The notes under the pieces are model-generated. The model saw only the letters and a list, made by a program, of their open reading frames with translations, searched no databases and was not told the origin of the DNA. 64,000 nucleotides of DNA from Paracoccaceae bacterium (GTDB taxonomy: Bacteria > Pseudomonadota > Alphaproteobacteria > Rhodobacterales > Rhodobacteraceae). Made by a program: the position numbers and the translations under genes. Numbering within the stretch: the first letter of the stretch is position 1; the number at the start of each line of letters is the position of its first letter. The stretch lies in contig JANQRE010000049.1 of the NCBI GenBank assembly GCA_028284705.1, forward strand, positions 1 through 64,000, given 5' to 3'. This document shows, piece after piece, positions 15,824 to 24,919 of the stretch.

Positions 15824-16522
15824 ATGTCCTATGTTACCTCTCACCCGATCAACGCGAAGTGGCCCGCGGAAAACCCCGACATCCTGCAGCTCTACTCCTT
15901 CCCGACCCCCAACGGCGTGAAGGCCTCCATCGCGCTTGAGGAAATGGCCATCCCCTACGAGGCCCATAAGGTGACCCTCGCAGATGCGGACGTCAAAAGC
16001 CCCGAGTTCCTGGCGCTCAACCCCAACAACAAAATCCCCGCAATCATCGACCCCAATGGACCCGATGGAGAAGCCGTCACGCTTTTCGAGTCCGGGGCGA
16101 TCCTGATCTATCTGGCGGAGAAATCCGGTATCCTGATGGGCAGCAACGCCACCGAGAAGGCACATGTGATCCAATGGCTGATGTTCCAGATGGGTGGCCT
16201 CGGTCCGATGCTGGGTCAGCTTGGTTTCTTCTGGAAATTCGCGGGCTCCGAATACGAGGACAAGCGCCCCCAACAGCGCTATGTCGATGAGGCCAAGCGC
16301 CTGCTCGCCGTGTTGGAGAGAGAGCTCGACGACAAGGACTGGATCACTGGTCAATATTCCATCGCCGATATCGCCATCGCGCCCTGGCTGCGCGCGCTGG
16401 ATTTCTACGGTGCGAAAGAGGTCGTCGGCTGGGAGGATCACAAGAACCTCGTCGCCTATCTTGAACGGTTTCTCGAACGTCCCGCCGTGCAGAAGGGTTT
16501 GGTTACTCCGCCGCGCGACTAG
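15824..16522 (+). CDS. Glutathione S-transferase family protein (nu-class/YghU-like)
   Basis: The 232-residue protein has an N-terminal thioredoxin fold (YSFPTPNGVKASIALEEM, about residues 21-38, then NPNNKIPAIIDP) and an all-helical C-terminal domain with GQYSIADIAIAPW as the conserved N-capping motif. The TPNG at the active site, instead of a catalytic Ser or Cys, resembles the YfcG/YghU group, which have disulfide-bond reductase activity with glutathione. The ATG at 15824 was preferred over the adjacent TTG at 15821. It stands alone between mscL and the S41-like gene. Confidence 0.9.
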   Translation: MSYVTSHPINAKWPAENPDILQLYSFPTPNGVKASIALEEMAIPYEAHKVTLADADVKSPEFLALNPNNKIPAIIDPNGPDGEAVTLFESGAILIYLAEKSGILMGSNATEKAHVIQWLMFQMGGLGPMLGQLGFFWKFAGSEYEDKRPQQRYVDEAKRLLAVLERELDDKDWITGQYSIADIAIAPWLRALDFYGAKEVVGWEDHKNLVAYLERFLERPAVQKGLVTPPRD

Positions 16523-16700
16523 GCTCAATCGTACTGCTCTTCCCTTAGCACCACCCGGTGTTCCAGTTCGGTCCGCACCCACACCGGACGCGGTAGACCA
16601 TCACTATCCCCGCCGGTTGCATCGGTGATACGGCCCCGCATGAGATGTCGGTTGTGGGCCCAATCTGGACATCGACCAGCAGCTATGCGCACCGTAAACC

Positions 16701-17876
16701 ATGTCGCTGAAGCAAGACCTCGAGCACATTCTAGAAACTGTCCTGCCGACCGACCCCAGCTTTCGGCGGATCGAACAGCCGGTGATAGACCGCTGCATTT
16801 CTGACACCCGGCGATACGCTGTGGAGGGCTCCAAAGAGGCCTTTCTGTTTTCCGCGATGCGCTTACTGGCACTTCCAGACAACGGGCACACACGGCTGAT
16901 TCCGAACGATGCCATCTCGGTGCTCCCGCTGAGGTTTGTGAGCATCGGAACGGCCGTGCATTTGATTGGCGCGGCACCGGAAACACTTGCGCCAAGAGGA
17001 GAGTTGATTGCCGTCAACGGCACACCTGTGAACCAGATTGAGGGCGCCGCAGCGAGGTTTCTGGCGGGAACGCGCCAAAGGAAACTGGCCATCGGATCGC
17101 TTCTTCTCGCGTGGCCGTATGCTCTGGCTCGCCTGGGGGTTCCCTCAAAAGACGATACGACCGAGTATCGCGTGCAGGACGAGAACGGGCAGATAACCGA
17201 TTTCAAAGTGGAGAACGGGTACACGGTTCCTGCTTCTACGCTCTACCCGAGAAACGAGCATGGCAAGGCTGATCCGGCCTGGAAACCCGAGAGATTTGTG
17301 GAGATTGAGGACTGGCAGGAACTCGGGCTTTCAATAGCGTTGCCAAGTTTCTTCGATCCAGGCGAAAACGCGCTGCCGAAAGCCATCTTGGGTGCGGCAG
17401 AACACGTAAGCGCCTGCTCGGAAAAAACACTCTTGGTCGACATTCGCGGAAACACCGGTGGCGACTTTCTTAAAACAATGCCCTTGATCGACGCTATCTC
17501 TGAAAACGCACGCAGGCAGGTTGGCATGCTTGTCGATAAATTCACGTTTTCCGCAGCGATCGTGTTTGTCGCCATCCTCAAACATCGTTTGGAAGGCAGG
17601 CTCAAACTCATCGGGGAAGAAATGGGCGACGGGTTGACGTTCTTTGCCGAGGGCGGGTTGCTCGAATTGCCGACCAGCGGCGCGGTCGTTCGATACTCAT
17701 CCGCCTTTCACGACTGGAAGAACGGAACCAGCGATGAAACCACACCGCCCGAAATCGCGCAGCAAATAGTCCCGGCTGGAGCACTGGATTTGGATTGGGA
17801 ATGGACCGCAAAGCCTGCGGCTGAGGATGCGCATGGCGCGTTCTACCAACGAGTTCTCAAAACTCTGACCAATTAG
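16701..17876 (+). CDS. S41-like (C-terminal processing) peptidase-related protein
   Basis: The 391-residue protein resembles tail-specific peptidases of family S41. Visible elements are DNGHTRL at residues 60-66, a PDZ-like stretch around 74-118 (GELIAVNGTPVNQIEG), the strand VDIRGNTGG at 246-254, and DKFTFSAA with a candidate nucleophile Ser284. The catalytic Lys expected after the strand LIGEEMGDG is not visible, so the protein may use another base or be inactive. No signal peptide is present, unlike most S41 enzymes. It has no operon partners. The 178 nt before it hold only a 38-codon minus-strand frame of doubtful value. Confidence 0.7.
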   Translation: MSLKQDLEHILETVLPTDPSFRRIEQPVIDRCISDTRRYAVEGSKEAFLFSAMRLLALPDNGHTRLIPNDAISVLPLRFVSIGTAVHLIGAAPETLAPRGELIAVNGTPVNQIEGAAARFLAGTRQRKLAIGSLLLAWPYALARLGVPSKDDTTEYRVQDENGQITDFKVENGYTVPASTLYPRNEHGKADPAWKPERFVEIEDWQELGLSIALPSFFDPGENALPKAILGAAEHVSACSEKTLLVDIRGNTGGDFLKTMPLIDAISENARRQVGMLVDKFTFSAAIVFVAILKHRLEGRLKLIGEEMGDGLTFFAEGGLLELPTSGAVVRYSSAFHDWKNGTSDETTPPEIAQQIVPAGALDLDWEWTAKPAAEDAHGAFYQRVLKTLTN

Positions 17877-17927
17877 ACGAACGGTTGCTTCGCCCGCACA
17901 ATGGATGTTCGCGTCTGGAAAGATCTA

Positions 17928-18028
17928 GAGCGAAATCGGTTTGACCTGCAACAGGATGCATCACTTAACGCGTTGAAATCCTTGATTTCGAGCAGCGTTG
18001 AGTGAGTCAGGTCTGCCGATTTCTGCTC
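17928..18028. repeat. Long imperfect palindrome (possible repetitive element)
   Basis: The outer arms GAGCGAAATCGG...TGACCTG and CAGGTCTGCCGATTTCTGCTC pair with one or two mismatches and a 1-nt bulge. Inner arms CACTTAACGC / GCGTTGAGTG and the tip AAATC-CTT-GATTT continue the symmetry, so nearly the whole element folds back on itself. No open frame is present. It may be a mobile palindromic unit of the kind scattered in alphaproteobacterial genomes. Confidence 0.6.
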
Positions 18029-18054
18029 CAACGGCACGATCAACATCACCGGAC

Positions 18055-18089
18055 CTGATCTGACCTAACCTAACCTAACCTGACCCGAC
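18055..18089 (+). repeat. Short tandem pentamer array
   Basis: Seven consecutive 5-nt units: CTGAT, CTGAC, three identical CTAAC, CTGAC and CCGAC. This is a degenerate microsatellite in non-coding DNA directly after the palindrome. Confidence 0.75.
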
Positions 18090-18206
18090 CCACACGCAGC
18101 CAGGCTTCGCTTGGATAAACCTCCCATTATCCGAATCGCCTAGGGTAAAGGGCGGTAGGGGGAGGGCTGGTTTGGGCACGGAAACGACGCGTTTGTCGCG
18201 TTGTTC

Positions 18207-19823
18207 CTAAGGGTGCGCGCCGCGCGCCGTCATCGCATCGGCAATCTTCTCCGCCATCATGATGGTGGGCGCATTGGTGTTCCCGCCGATCAGCTTCGGC
18301 ATCAGCGAGGCATCCACGACCCTGAGGCCCTCGACCCCGCGCACGCGGCCCTCGAGATCGCAGACAGCCTCCGCATCGCTGCCCATCCGACAAGTGCCGA
18401 CCGGGTGATAAATCGTGTCCGCCCGCGCCCGGATATCGGCCTCCAGCGCCACATTGGACCGGTCATGGGCGTAGAGCTTCTTGCCACGCCACGGGCTCAG
18501 CGGCTCCGCCTCCATGATCCGTTCCATCAGCCGCGCGCCCCGCATCATCGCTTCAAGATCAGCCGGTGCGGACAGGTAATTCGGATCGATCCGCGGTGGC
18601 GCGAAGGGGCTTTTCGAGTGCAGCCCAACCGCGCCCCGGCTTTCTGGCCGCAGCACGCAGACATGGCAGGAGAACCCATGCGCCAGATGAATCTTGCGTA
18701 AATGGTCGTCCACGATCCCAACGACGAAATGCAGCTGCACATCCGGGCGCTCCAGGCTCGGATCGGTTTTTACAAACGCACCGCCCTCGGCCATCGGTGA
18801 GGCGAAGAGCCCAACGCCTTCCTTGCGCCATCGCAACGCCGCGCGCCCCAATTGCCAAAGACCCAACGGGTTCAGCCCCACCGTGTCCTTGCGCTTCGAT
18901 TTGTAGGACAGGATGTAATCCAGATGATCCTGCAGGTTTTGCCCGACACCTTCGGAGACATGCACCGGCGCGATCCCATGGGCGCGCAATTCGTCCTCCG
19001 GCCCGATCCCCGACAGCATCATCAATTGCGGTGAGCCGAAGGCCCCCGCCGACAGGATCACGTCGCGCCGGACTGTCAGCCGACCCGCAGCGCGGTTGGA
19101 GGCATAATCCACCCCCACCGCACGCTTGTCCTCCATCACCATCCCCGTGGCGCGGGTCCGGGTGAGGATCGTCAGGTTCTCTCGCCGGCGCACCTCACGC
19201 GGCAGGTAAGCCGCGGCAGCGGAACAGCGCTCACCCTTTTGCGGCCCATCATGGAACTGCGTGACCTGATAGAGCCCGGCCCCTTCCTGATGCGGACCGT
19301 TGAAATCAGCGTTTACCGGGATCTGCATTTCCGCGCAGGCATCGACAAAACCATGGGTGATCTGCCGCGGCTCTGCCTGGTCACCGACTTGCAAGGGGCC
19401 TGCGTCCCCATGCAATGCATCCGCGCCGCGCGCATTGCCCTCGGCCTTGCGGAAATAGGGCAAAACACTTTGCCAATCCCAGCCCTCACAACCCATCTCC
19501 GCCCAGTCATCGTAATCGGAGGGATGCCCGCGCACATAAAGCATCGCGTTGATGGCGGAGGACCCGCCCAGGGCTTTGCCGCGTGGCTGAAACCCGCGGC
19601 GCCCATTCAGTTCCGCCTGCGGCTCGGTGTGGAACGCCCAATTGTTGATCTTCGGACGGCCCGACACCATCGCCGCCACAAGCGCTGGCGCCCGGATGAA
19701 GATGTCGCGCCCTCTTCGGCCCGCCTCGATCAGACAGACCGTCACGGAGGGGTCCTCAGACAATCGCGCGGCCATCACCGAGCCTGCCGAGCCGCCGCCG
19801 ACAATGACATAGTCAAACTCCAT
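18207..19823 (-). CDS. GMC family FAD-dependent oxidoreductase (choline/alcohol dehydrogenase type)
   Basis: The 538-residue flavoprotein has the dinucleotide-binding motif [16 protein letters not shown] at residues 6-21, the GMC signature stretch [18 protein letters not shown], the second signature [15 protein letters not shown], and the C-terminal catalytic region with [10 protein letters not shown] and GGNTNAPT. These features place it with choline dehydrogenase-like enzymes that oxidise primary alcohols. The betaine aldehyde dehydrogenase and betI genes normally seen with betA are absent, so the substrate is open. The ATG at 19823 starts directly at the FAD motif; a 19-residue longer form lacks a ribosome-binding site. 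Confidence 0.9.
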   Translation of the reverse strand: MEFDYVIVGGGSAGSVMAARLSEDPSVTVCLIEAGRRGRDIFIRAPALVAAMVSGRPKINNWAFHTEPQAELNGRRGFQPRGKALGGSSAINAMLYVRGHPSDYDDWAEMGCEGWDWQSVLPYFRKAEGNARGADALHGDAGPLQVGDQAEPRQITHGFVDACAEMQIPVNADFNGPHQEGAGLYQVTQFHDGPQKGERCSAAAAYLPREVRRRENLTILTRTRATGMVMEDKRAVGVDYASNRAAGRLTVRRDVILSAGAFGSPQLMMLSGIGPEDELRAHGIAPVHVSEGVGQNLQDHLDYILSYKSKRKDTVGLNPLGLWQLGRAALRWRKEGVGLFASPMAEGGAFVKTDPSLERPDVQLHFVVGIVDDHLRKIHLAHGFSCHVCVLRPESRGAVGLHSKSPFAPPRIDPNYLSAPADLEAMMRGARLMERIMEAEPLSPWRGKKLYAHDRSNVALEADIRARADTIYHPVGTCRMGSDAEAVCDLEGRVRGVEGLRVVDASLMPKLIGGNTNAPTIMMAEKIADAMTARGAHP

Positions 19824-20156
19824 GGCTCCGATTTTAAGCTGCCCGTTAAGGGATGCGAAGCCCCACATCGCCGCACGCAACGCACGGCCCGCTAAGATCG
19901 CCTTAACCCGGGCACCCTAAACCCCGCTCCCGACGCGTCACAGACTACAGGTCACAAGGGTTCCGAGGGCAAAAGACCGTCCCGGAACGATCTTGCTGAG
20001 CTCATAAGTGCGGGGGGCAAAATCCCCCGGCCTGCGTTGATCGCCCTGGTGGCGCCACCGCTCCTGCAAAGCTCTGACCCATATCATCGAGATCGCCTGT
20101 CGCCGGACCGCCCACATGGCTGGTCACGGGTCTTGTGCTGCGCTAGCCTCCGGCAC
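19824..20156. other. Intergenic space with a GC-rich hairpin
   Basis: The 333 nt between the divergent GMC and DUF6958-like genes have no supported gene. The only structure that I see is the hairpin at 20011-20029. Confidence 0.5.
20011..20029. repeat. GC-rich hairpin, second copy
   Basis: CGGGGG - GCAAAAT - CCCCCG is a 6-bp perfect stem. It shares the run GCAAAATCCCCC with the hairpin at 10475-10497, so both are probably members of one intergenic palindrome family. Confidence 0.55.
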
Positions 20157-20450
20157 ATGGCTGATGACAAAATCGAAGTTGAGAATGTCAACGTGCCCGG
20201 TCAGATCACCCGGGTCGACCGCACAAAATACGAAGACATGCGCGCCGCGATCCTGAAGATCACACCACATGACGCCCCGGGCCTGACCGCGAAGGAAATG
20301 AAAGAGGCGGTGATCCCACACCTGTCGCCCGATCTCTTCCCGGAAGGCAAAACCGCTGGCTGGTGGCAAAAATCCGTGCAGCTTGATCTCGAAGCGAAAG
20401 GCATTCTGACCCGCGCCGAGACCAAGCCTTTGCGGTGGCACAAGGCTTAG
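20157..20450 (+). CDS. Small conserved protein, DUF6958-like
   Basis: The 97-residue protein starts MADDKIEVENVNVPGQITRVD and continues with KYEDMRAAILKI, LTAKEMKEAVIPHL, AGWWQKSVQLDLEAKG and a basic end PLRWHKA. I recall similar small proteins grouped as DUF6958; the Trp pair and the helix-turn-helix-like spacing suggest a winged-helix-type fold, but no function is known. The ATG at 20157 was chosen because the upstream 40 codons lack conserved character. Its stop overlaps the end of the convergent TPR gene by 4 nt. Confidence 0.75.
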   Translation: MADDKIEVENVNVPGQITRVDRTKYEDMRAAILKITPHDAPGLTAKEMKEAVIPHLSPDLFPEGKTAGWWQKSVQLDLEAKGILTRAETKPLRWHKA

Positions 20451-22276
20451 GCGTCACATTCCAGTCGAACCACCTGAAGTTCCTCGGCATACTCGCTCGG
20501 CGTTTGATCCCCGACAAACCGCGCCACTTCTGAGGCCGCGAAAAGAGGTTCCTCACATAAATCTGTCGGCCGACTTTTGAGCCACTCAAGCGTGGTTTTC
20601 AGTAAGGCGATCACGATGTCCTCGTCGTGATGCCCGTCGCGCACCAGATTGTTGAACTGAAGCGCCGCGTCCCTGTGCTTTTTCTGTTCCGCGAGCGCCC
20701 AGCCGAGGTTGAACCGCGTGCTGACATGATCGGGATCGAACTCCAGAGCTTTCGCGAGCGCACGTTCCGCCGCAGCATGATCCTCCATCTCCGAATAAAC
20801 GAGACCGGACAAATAGTGTATCGGGAACGGATCACCCTCAAGCGCAAGCGCACGCTCCAAGGCTGCAATGCTCTCCTCATGGCGGTCGAGGTTGTTCAAG
20901 ACACGGGCATGAAGCAACTGTATCTGTCGGTCATCTTCATAGACTGCGGCGCTGATTGTCAGGTGCTCCAGCGCCTCCCCGTCCCGACCAAGCTTATGCA
21001 GGATTTCACCCAAGAACAGGCGGGCCCTGGAAAAATTCGGGTCGATCTCAACTGCAAAGGCAAACTGTTCGGCCGCCTCGTCCAACCGCTCCAAGTCGAG
21101 CAGCGCAAGCCCCCAACCGTAACGGGTTCGCTTCCTGTTCGGATCGAGCGAGATCGACTTTTCGAAATAGGTGATGGCCTCTTCCTGCCGATCCATGCCC
21201 CGTAGCGTCCAGCCGACATTGTGCCAGTTCTCGGCAACCGTGTCATATTCCGCGAGCGCCTTCTGATAGGCCGCCAGCGCCTTGTCATACTCTTTCTCCA
21301 GCAGATACACACCGCCCATTCCGCTGTCATAGCGGTCGGTGTCGGGATCGAGCTCTTTCATCCGCTCGAACGCGGCGCGGGCCTCGTCCGGCTCATTGCG
21401 ATAGAGATGAATGCCGCCGAGATTGCCCAGGGCACCCGCAACATACTTAACGCCGACATCTTCGGCCAATGCGATGGCTTTCTTGCTCCAGGTCAGAGCC
21501 GCAGCCAGGTTCTCTTTTTCGCCGTGAAAGTAGCTGAGCAAATGCGCCGCAAAGACAGCATCTTCGTGACCCGCATCCACGATCTCCTCGGCCAGGCCCA
21601 TCGCGCGATCCCATTGGTCACGGTCGACATGCAAATAAGCTGCCAACACGAAGGGGTCGATCACTTCAAGGATCGCCAGCACGGCATCGCGGAACGCTTC
21701 GTCCTGGCTGCGCTCGCCCATCATACCGATATCAAAAGTCTGGGCCTCGCTCCCGGAGAACACGCGGATCCGAATGGACTGTTTTGCCCATTCACAAGCC
21801 GCCGTCTCGCAGATGATCTCGCCACCGATCCGGACCTGTTCGAGCGACAGAAGTGAGCGCAGCATCTGCGTCAGGCCTTGTAGGGAAATTCCCGTGCCGG
21901 GTTCGACAATGTCGAGTTGCCGATTTGCGGAGAGGATCGTCGTTTGCGAGCGATCCGTCGTGCTTATTTCGTGAATGTCGGCAAAGGCATCCCAAAGCCG
22001 ATGCGCCACAACACCGCCCGTCAGACCCTGTTTCTTCAGCGTGTCGGGCACCGAAAACTCTTCGATGATCACCGGCTCACGTCGAAGATCGATAATGGTG
22101 AAGACGATCAGCGCCACCAAAGGCACAACAACAATCGCACTGATGACGGAGGAGCGCAGAAACTGCACCCATTCCGTCACTTGCGCCAATCGGTTTGGGG
22201 CCTCTGGTTCCGGGTCAGGGGCAGTCAAATCCACCGGACCGTATTTCACTTCAACAAATGGGTCGTCCTGCGGCAC
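20447..22276 (-). CDS. Membrane-anchored tetratricopeptide repeat protein
   Basis: The 609-residue protein has a short cytoplasmic N-terminus, one membrane helix at about residues 43-63 and a long C-terminal region. Residues about 75-200 form a domain without repeats that resembles the cyclase-linked or TolB-like N-terminal domains found before TPR arrays (GGVVAHRLWDAF, IRIRVFSGSEAQTFDI). Residues about 210-570 contain some nine TPR units with the expected 34-residue period (for example AITYFEKSISLDPNRKRTRYG). The protein probably works at the membrane as a scaffold; partner and process are unknown. It is a single-gene unit. Confidence 0.8.
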   Translation of the reverse strand: MPQDDPFVEVKYGPVDLTAPDPEPEAPNRLAQVTEWVQFLRSSVISAIVVVPLVALIVFTIIDLRREPVIIEEFSVPDTLKKQGLTGGVVAHRLWDAFADIHEISTTDRSQTTILSANRQLDIVEPGTGISLQGLTQMLRSLLSLEQVRIGGEIICETAACEWAKQSIRIRVFSGSEAQTFDIGMMGERSQDEAFRDAVLAILEVIDPFVLAAYLHVDRDQWDRAMGLAEEIVDAGHEDAVFAAHLLSYFHGEKENLAAALTWSKKAIALAEDVGVKYVAGALGNLGGIHLYRNEPDEARAAFERMKELDPDTDRYDSGMGGVYLLEKEYDKALAAYQKALAEYDTVAENWHNVGWTLRGMDRQEEAITYFEKSISLDPNRKRTRYGWGLALLDLERLDEAAEQFAFAVEIDPNFSRARLFLGEILHKLGRDGEALEHLTISAAVYEDDRQIQLLHARVLNNLDRHEESIAALERALALEGDPFPIHYLSGLVYSEMEDHAAAERALAKALEFDPDHVSTRFNLGWALAEQKKHRDAALQFNNLVRDGHHDEDIVIALLKTTLEWLKSRPTDLCEEPLFAASEVARFVGDQTPSEYAEELQVVRLECDA

Positions 22277-22332
22277 AAATTGCCCCTCGAGGTTCTAATT
22301 CCTCTTTAGATTAGCATGGGTTGCCGGGAATC

Positions 22333-22779
22333 CTACGGCAATTTGCCAGTCAGAACATAGCGCAGGATGTCGGCCACTTTCGCCGGATCTTCGGTCACGG
22401 CAAGCGCTGCCGCATCCACTTCCTTCAACGCGTGCTGATGTTCGGGCATCTGCACCACGATCAGTGATTTACCCAAGGCCGCGGCATAGCCCGCATCAAA
22501 AGCGGCATTCCACTGTTTGTATTTCTCGCCAAAGCGCACGACCACGACATCGGCATCGGCGATCCCTTTGCGGGTGCGGATCGCGTTGACCATCGCGCCC
22601 TTGTGGTCGTGCCAGTATTTCTGGTCTTCGGCACCCAAGATGCGGACACCGCAATCGTCCGACGCGCCATGGTCGGTGACCGGTGAAGAGAATTCCACAT
22701 CCAGCCCTTTGCAGCCATCAATGATCTGCTCGCGCCAGTCGGTGTGAATCTCACCGGAGAGATATACTTTCAATGTCAT
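22333..22779 (-). CDS. YtoQ family protein
   Basis: The 148-residue protein begins MTLKVYLSGEIHTDWREQI and contains FSSPVTDHGASDDCG, GAEDQKYWHDHKGAMVNAIRTR and DADVVVVRFGEKYKQWNAAFDAG. These are the conserved segments of YtoQ, a family related to nucleoside 2-deoxyribosyltransferase-like folds (the strand-SGE start and ADVVVV). The biochemical role of YtoQ is not established. The ATG at 22779 is five codons inside the longest frame and matches the family start. It is monocistronic, 73 nt after the RTX gene start region on the same strand. Confidence 0.88.
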   Translation of the reverse strand: MTLKVYLSGEIHTDWREQIIDGCKGLDVEFSSPVTDHGASDDCGVRILGAEDQKYWHDHKGAMVNAIRTRKGIADADVVVVRFGEKYKQWNAAFDAGYAAALGKSLIVVQMPEHQHALKEVDAAALAVTEDPAKVADILRYVLTGKLP

Positions 22780-22852
22780 GACATGCCTTTCCAATCCCGT
22801 TGCCCTTTAGATCGGGCAAAGCGGCAGAAAAGCAAGTGCGCTTGAGACGTGC

Positions 22853-23614
22853 TTAGGTGAAGAAATCCACCATATCGGCCAGAGTCACACCTTCGAGGGT
22901 CACGCTGTCGCCGAAGCCGATATCGATCACGACATGGCCGTTTTCGTTCTCAGTTACCGAGATGTCGGCAGTGCCATCGACATAGGCCTGACCCCATTCC
23001 GCTGCGGTCAAACCGCCGACGATCATGTCGTCTACACCCAGTTCGAAATCGGTGATCACCACATCCGCGCCGCGTTTGTTGTTCTGGTAGACGAACTCGA
23101 ACGTATCCGCGCCTGACCCTCCGGTCAGCGTGTGATTGGCACCCTTGGACAGATCGGCCACAAGGCGGTCCTGACCGCCGCCACCAATAGCGGTGGAGGC
23201 CTGACGCCCGGTGTGAATCTCGTCATTGCCCACGCCGCCATCGAGATAGTTGTTGCCCTTGATCCCGTAGATCTTGTCGTGACCGGTGCCGCCATAAACC
23301 GTGTCGCTGCCTTTGCCGGCTTTCACGATATCGTCGCCCGCTCCGGCATAAACGGTGTCATTGCCATGGCCCGCATCGACAAAATCATTGTGGTTGCCGG
23401 TCATGACCAGATCGTCGCCACCGCCTGCATAGACCGTGTCATTGCCTTTCGAGGTGCGGATTTCATCGGCCAGGTTTCCAGAACGCACGAAATCATCACC
23501 GAACCCGGTGCGGATCATGTAATTCGTGATGTCGCTGTCGGGATCGTCGGTCAGGATGAATACATCATCACCGCGTCCGCCAAGGATGTTTTTCAAGACC
23601 ATGTTGCTACTCAC
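22853..23614 (-). CDS. RTX (hemolysin-type calcium-binding repeat) protein
   Basis: The 253-residue protein consists mostly of glycine- and aspartate-rich nonapeptide repeats of the GGxGxDxxx type: GGRGDDVFI near the start, then GNDTVYAGGGDDLV, HGNDTVYAGAGDDIV, KGSDTVYGGTGHDKI and GGVGNDEIH between about residues 55 and 130. The C-terminal part (GGSGADTFEFVY) resembles the end of type I secreted proteins. RTX repeats bind calcium and fold outside the cell; no type I secretion genes are adjacent. The start is a GTG at 23614 with GAGG five bases upstream, rather than the ATG four codons later. No enzymatic domain is present. Confidence 0.88.
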   Translation of the reverse strand: MSSNMVLKNILGGRGDDVFILTDDPDSDITNYMIRTGFGDDFVRSGNLADEIRTSKGNDTVYAGGGDDLVMTGNHNDFVDAGHGNDTVYAGAGDDIVKAGKGSDTVYGGTGHDKIYGIKGNNYLDGGVGNDEIHTGRQASTAIGGGGQDRLVADLSKGANHTLTGGSGADTFEFVYQNNKRGADVVITDFELGVDDMIVGGLTAAEWGQAYVDGTADISVTENENGHVVIDIGFGDSVTLEGVTLADMVDFFT

Positions 23615-23713
23615 TCGTTCCTCATATCCACCCCAAACGTGGACTTCTTGGCGATCTGCTAAACGGCAAACCGGGCACGGCTGAGACCGATCAATGCCAA
23701 TTTCTGGACAAGA

Positions 23714-23739
23714 AAAAGGCGCTCCGAAGAGCGCCTTTT
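23714..23739 (-). terminator. Rho-independent terminator
   Basis: AAAAGGCGCTC - CGAA - GAGCGCCTTTT is a near-perfect stem, 14 nt after the stop of the minus-strand gene at 23753. On that strand it is followed by TTTTTCTT, so it should end that transcript. Confidence 0.85.
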
Positions 23740-23752
23740 AAGGTTGGGCACA

Positions 23753-24718
23753 TCAAAACTGAAGCCGCCAGAAGAGCGGTCGATCCGCTTTGCGCAGACC
23801 CCGCAGCAATTTGCGACAGGGCCGCTCCAGGAACCACGGTGCGTCCCGCGTCGGGTGGAACCCGAAGCTTTTCGGCAGCGCGGCGTAGAGCGAGCGCGGC
23901 GGCAGGCTCCACCGGATGTGCTTCAGCGCAGCCCCGGTCTCGGGCTGGTGCATCCACACTTCGCGGCAGGCGAACTCGTCGCGCAGCACAGTGAGCGCCG
24001 CCAGAAGCGCGGCCCGCGGCCAGATTTTGCCGTAGGCCGCTTTCAGGTTCGCCTCATAGCTCTGCGCCAGACGCAGGTCGCGGGTGCGCGGCGGCAGATC
24101 GGCAACCTCCTCTTTGAGGAAACGCAGCCAGTCGCTTTGCACCTCTTCGATCAGCGCGACACCTGTGGCGAGGTCCAGATCGATCCGTACCCAGGCCAGT
24201 GTCGGCACGCCGTCGCGACGGACCGGGTGACCGTGGAACTCCAGGTCTTTCCGGGCAAAGGGCCCTGCGAACTGGCCCATCAGACGCGCGTGGTCGGAGG
24301 GAAAGCCCAGTTGCAACACAAGGTTCCCGCCTTTGCGGCTAAGCTGGTTCCACTGCCAATCCTTACCTTGGCCCCAGCTCGTGTAGGAGAGCTGGAAGTC
24401 GTGCCAGATCTGACCATAGACCGCACTAAGCGCCAACCGCGCGGCTTTGCTCAAGCGCCAGCCGTTGGCCCGGTCCGCATGGGCCAAGGCCAACACATCG
24501 AGATGCCGCAAAACGCCATCGCCGCTCGCCGCCGCAAGCGGTCGGATCACGGGTCGCGCAACCAGAGGGCCACGCGCGGAACCGCGCAGGCTCGACAGTT
24601 TCTCATCTCCCGCCATCTGCGACGCCAGCGCCCAGGCGCTTTCGCGGTCCGCGTAATAGGGAAATGTGCTCATCTCCGGCAGGACATGCCGGATCATTTG
24701 GATATCTTCGGGGGTCAT
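23753..24718 (-). CDS. Conserved protein of unknown function with an EVQSDW motif
   Basis: I do not recognise this 321-residue soluble protein with confidence. It has no signal peptide or membrane helix. A notable motif is LIEEVQSDWLRF at about residues 189-200. A very similar hydrophobic-E-E-x-Q-S-D-W stretch occurs, from memory, in large polyvalent proteins of phages and conjugative elements, where its role is unknown. The C-terminal 120 residues (YEANLKAAYGKIWPRAAL, then VWMHQPETGAALKHIRW and RSLYAALPKSFGF) look like a helical-beta domain. It has its own terminator and is 201 nt downstream of pheT on the same strand. Confidence 0.7.
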   Translation of the reverse strand: MTPEDIQMIRHVLPEMSTFPYYADRESAWALASQMAGDEKLSSLRGSARGPLVARPVIRPLAAASGDGVLRHLDVLALAHADRANGWRLSKAARLALSAVYGQIWHDFQLSYTSWGQGKDWQWNQLSRKGGNLVLQLGFPSDHARLMGQFAGPFARKDLEFHGHPVRRDGVPTLAWVRIDLDLATGVALIEEVQSDWLRFLKEEVADLPPRTRDLRLAQSYEANLKAAYGKIWPRAALLAALTVLRDEFACREVWMHQPETGAALKHIRWSLPPRSLYAALPKSFGFHPTRDAPWFLERPCRKLLRGLRKADRPLFWRLQF

Positions 24719-24859
24719 TGGGGATCACCAAGGCAGGCAGAAACATCGCGCCCGCAGGGATCACCTCCGGGCAACTATCGGAGCGTCGCGCTCCGTCCTA
24801 TTGGTTTCAGATGCACAAGCATGGGTGCGATCCTCTTGGTGTTGCGGAGGCTGACATAC

Positions 24860-24889
24860 AAAAAGGGCCCGAGTCGCCTCAAGCCCTTT
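24860..24889 (-). terminator. Terminator of pheT
   Basis: The arms AAAGGGC..GAG and CTC..GCCCTTT form a stem 31 nt after the pheT stop. On the minus strand it is followed by TTTTTG, consistent with rho-independent termination. Confidence 0.7.
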
Positions 24890-24919
24890 CGTCGGTGTCA
24901 GTTCTTGGCCTGTGGCCGC

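Larger units (their letters stand above)
17877..18206. other. Gene-free stretch with a large hairpin and a pentamer repeat
   Basis: The 330 nt between the S41-like gene and the GMC oxidoreductase contain no convincing open frame. They hold a 101-nt imperfect palindrome (17928-18028) and a 35-nt pentamer array (18055-18089), described separately. Confidence 0.6.

Noticed and set aside
16525-16641. A 38-codon minus-strand frame ending in a protein-like VWVRTELEHRVVLREEQYD stretch
   Set aside because: No ribosome-binding site and no family; possibly the tail of a lost gene, but too little to support.
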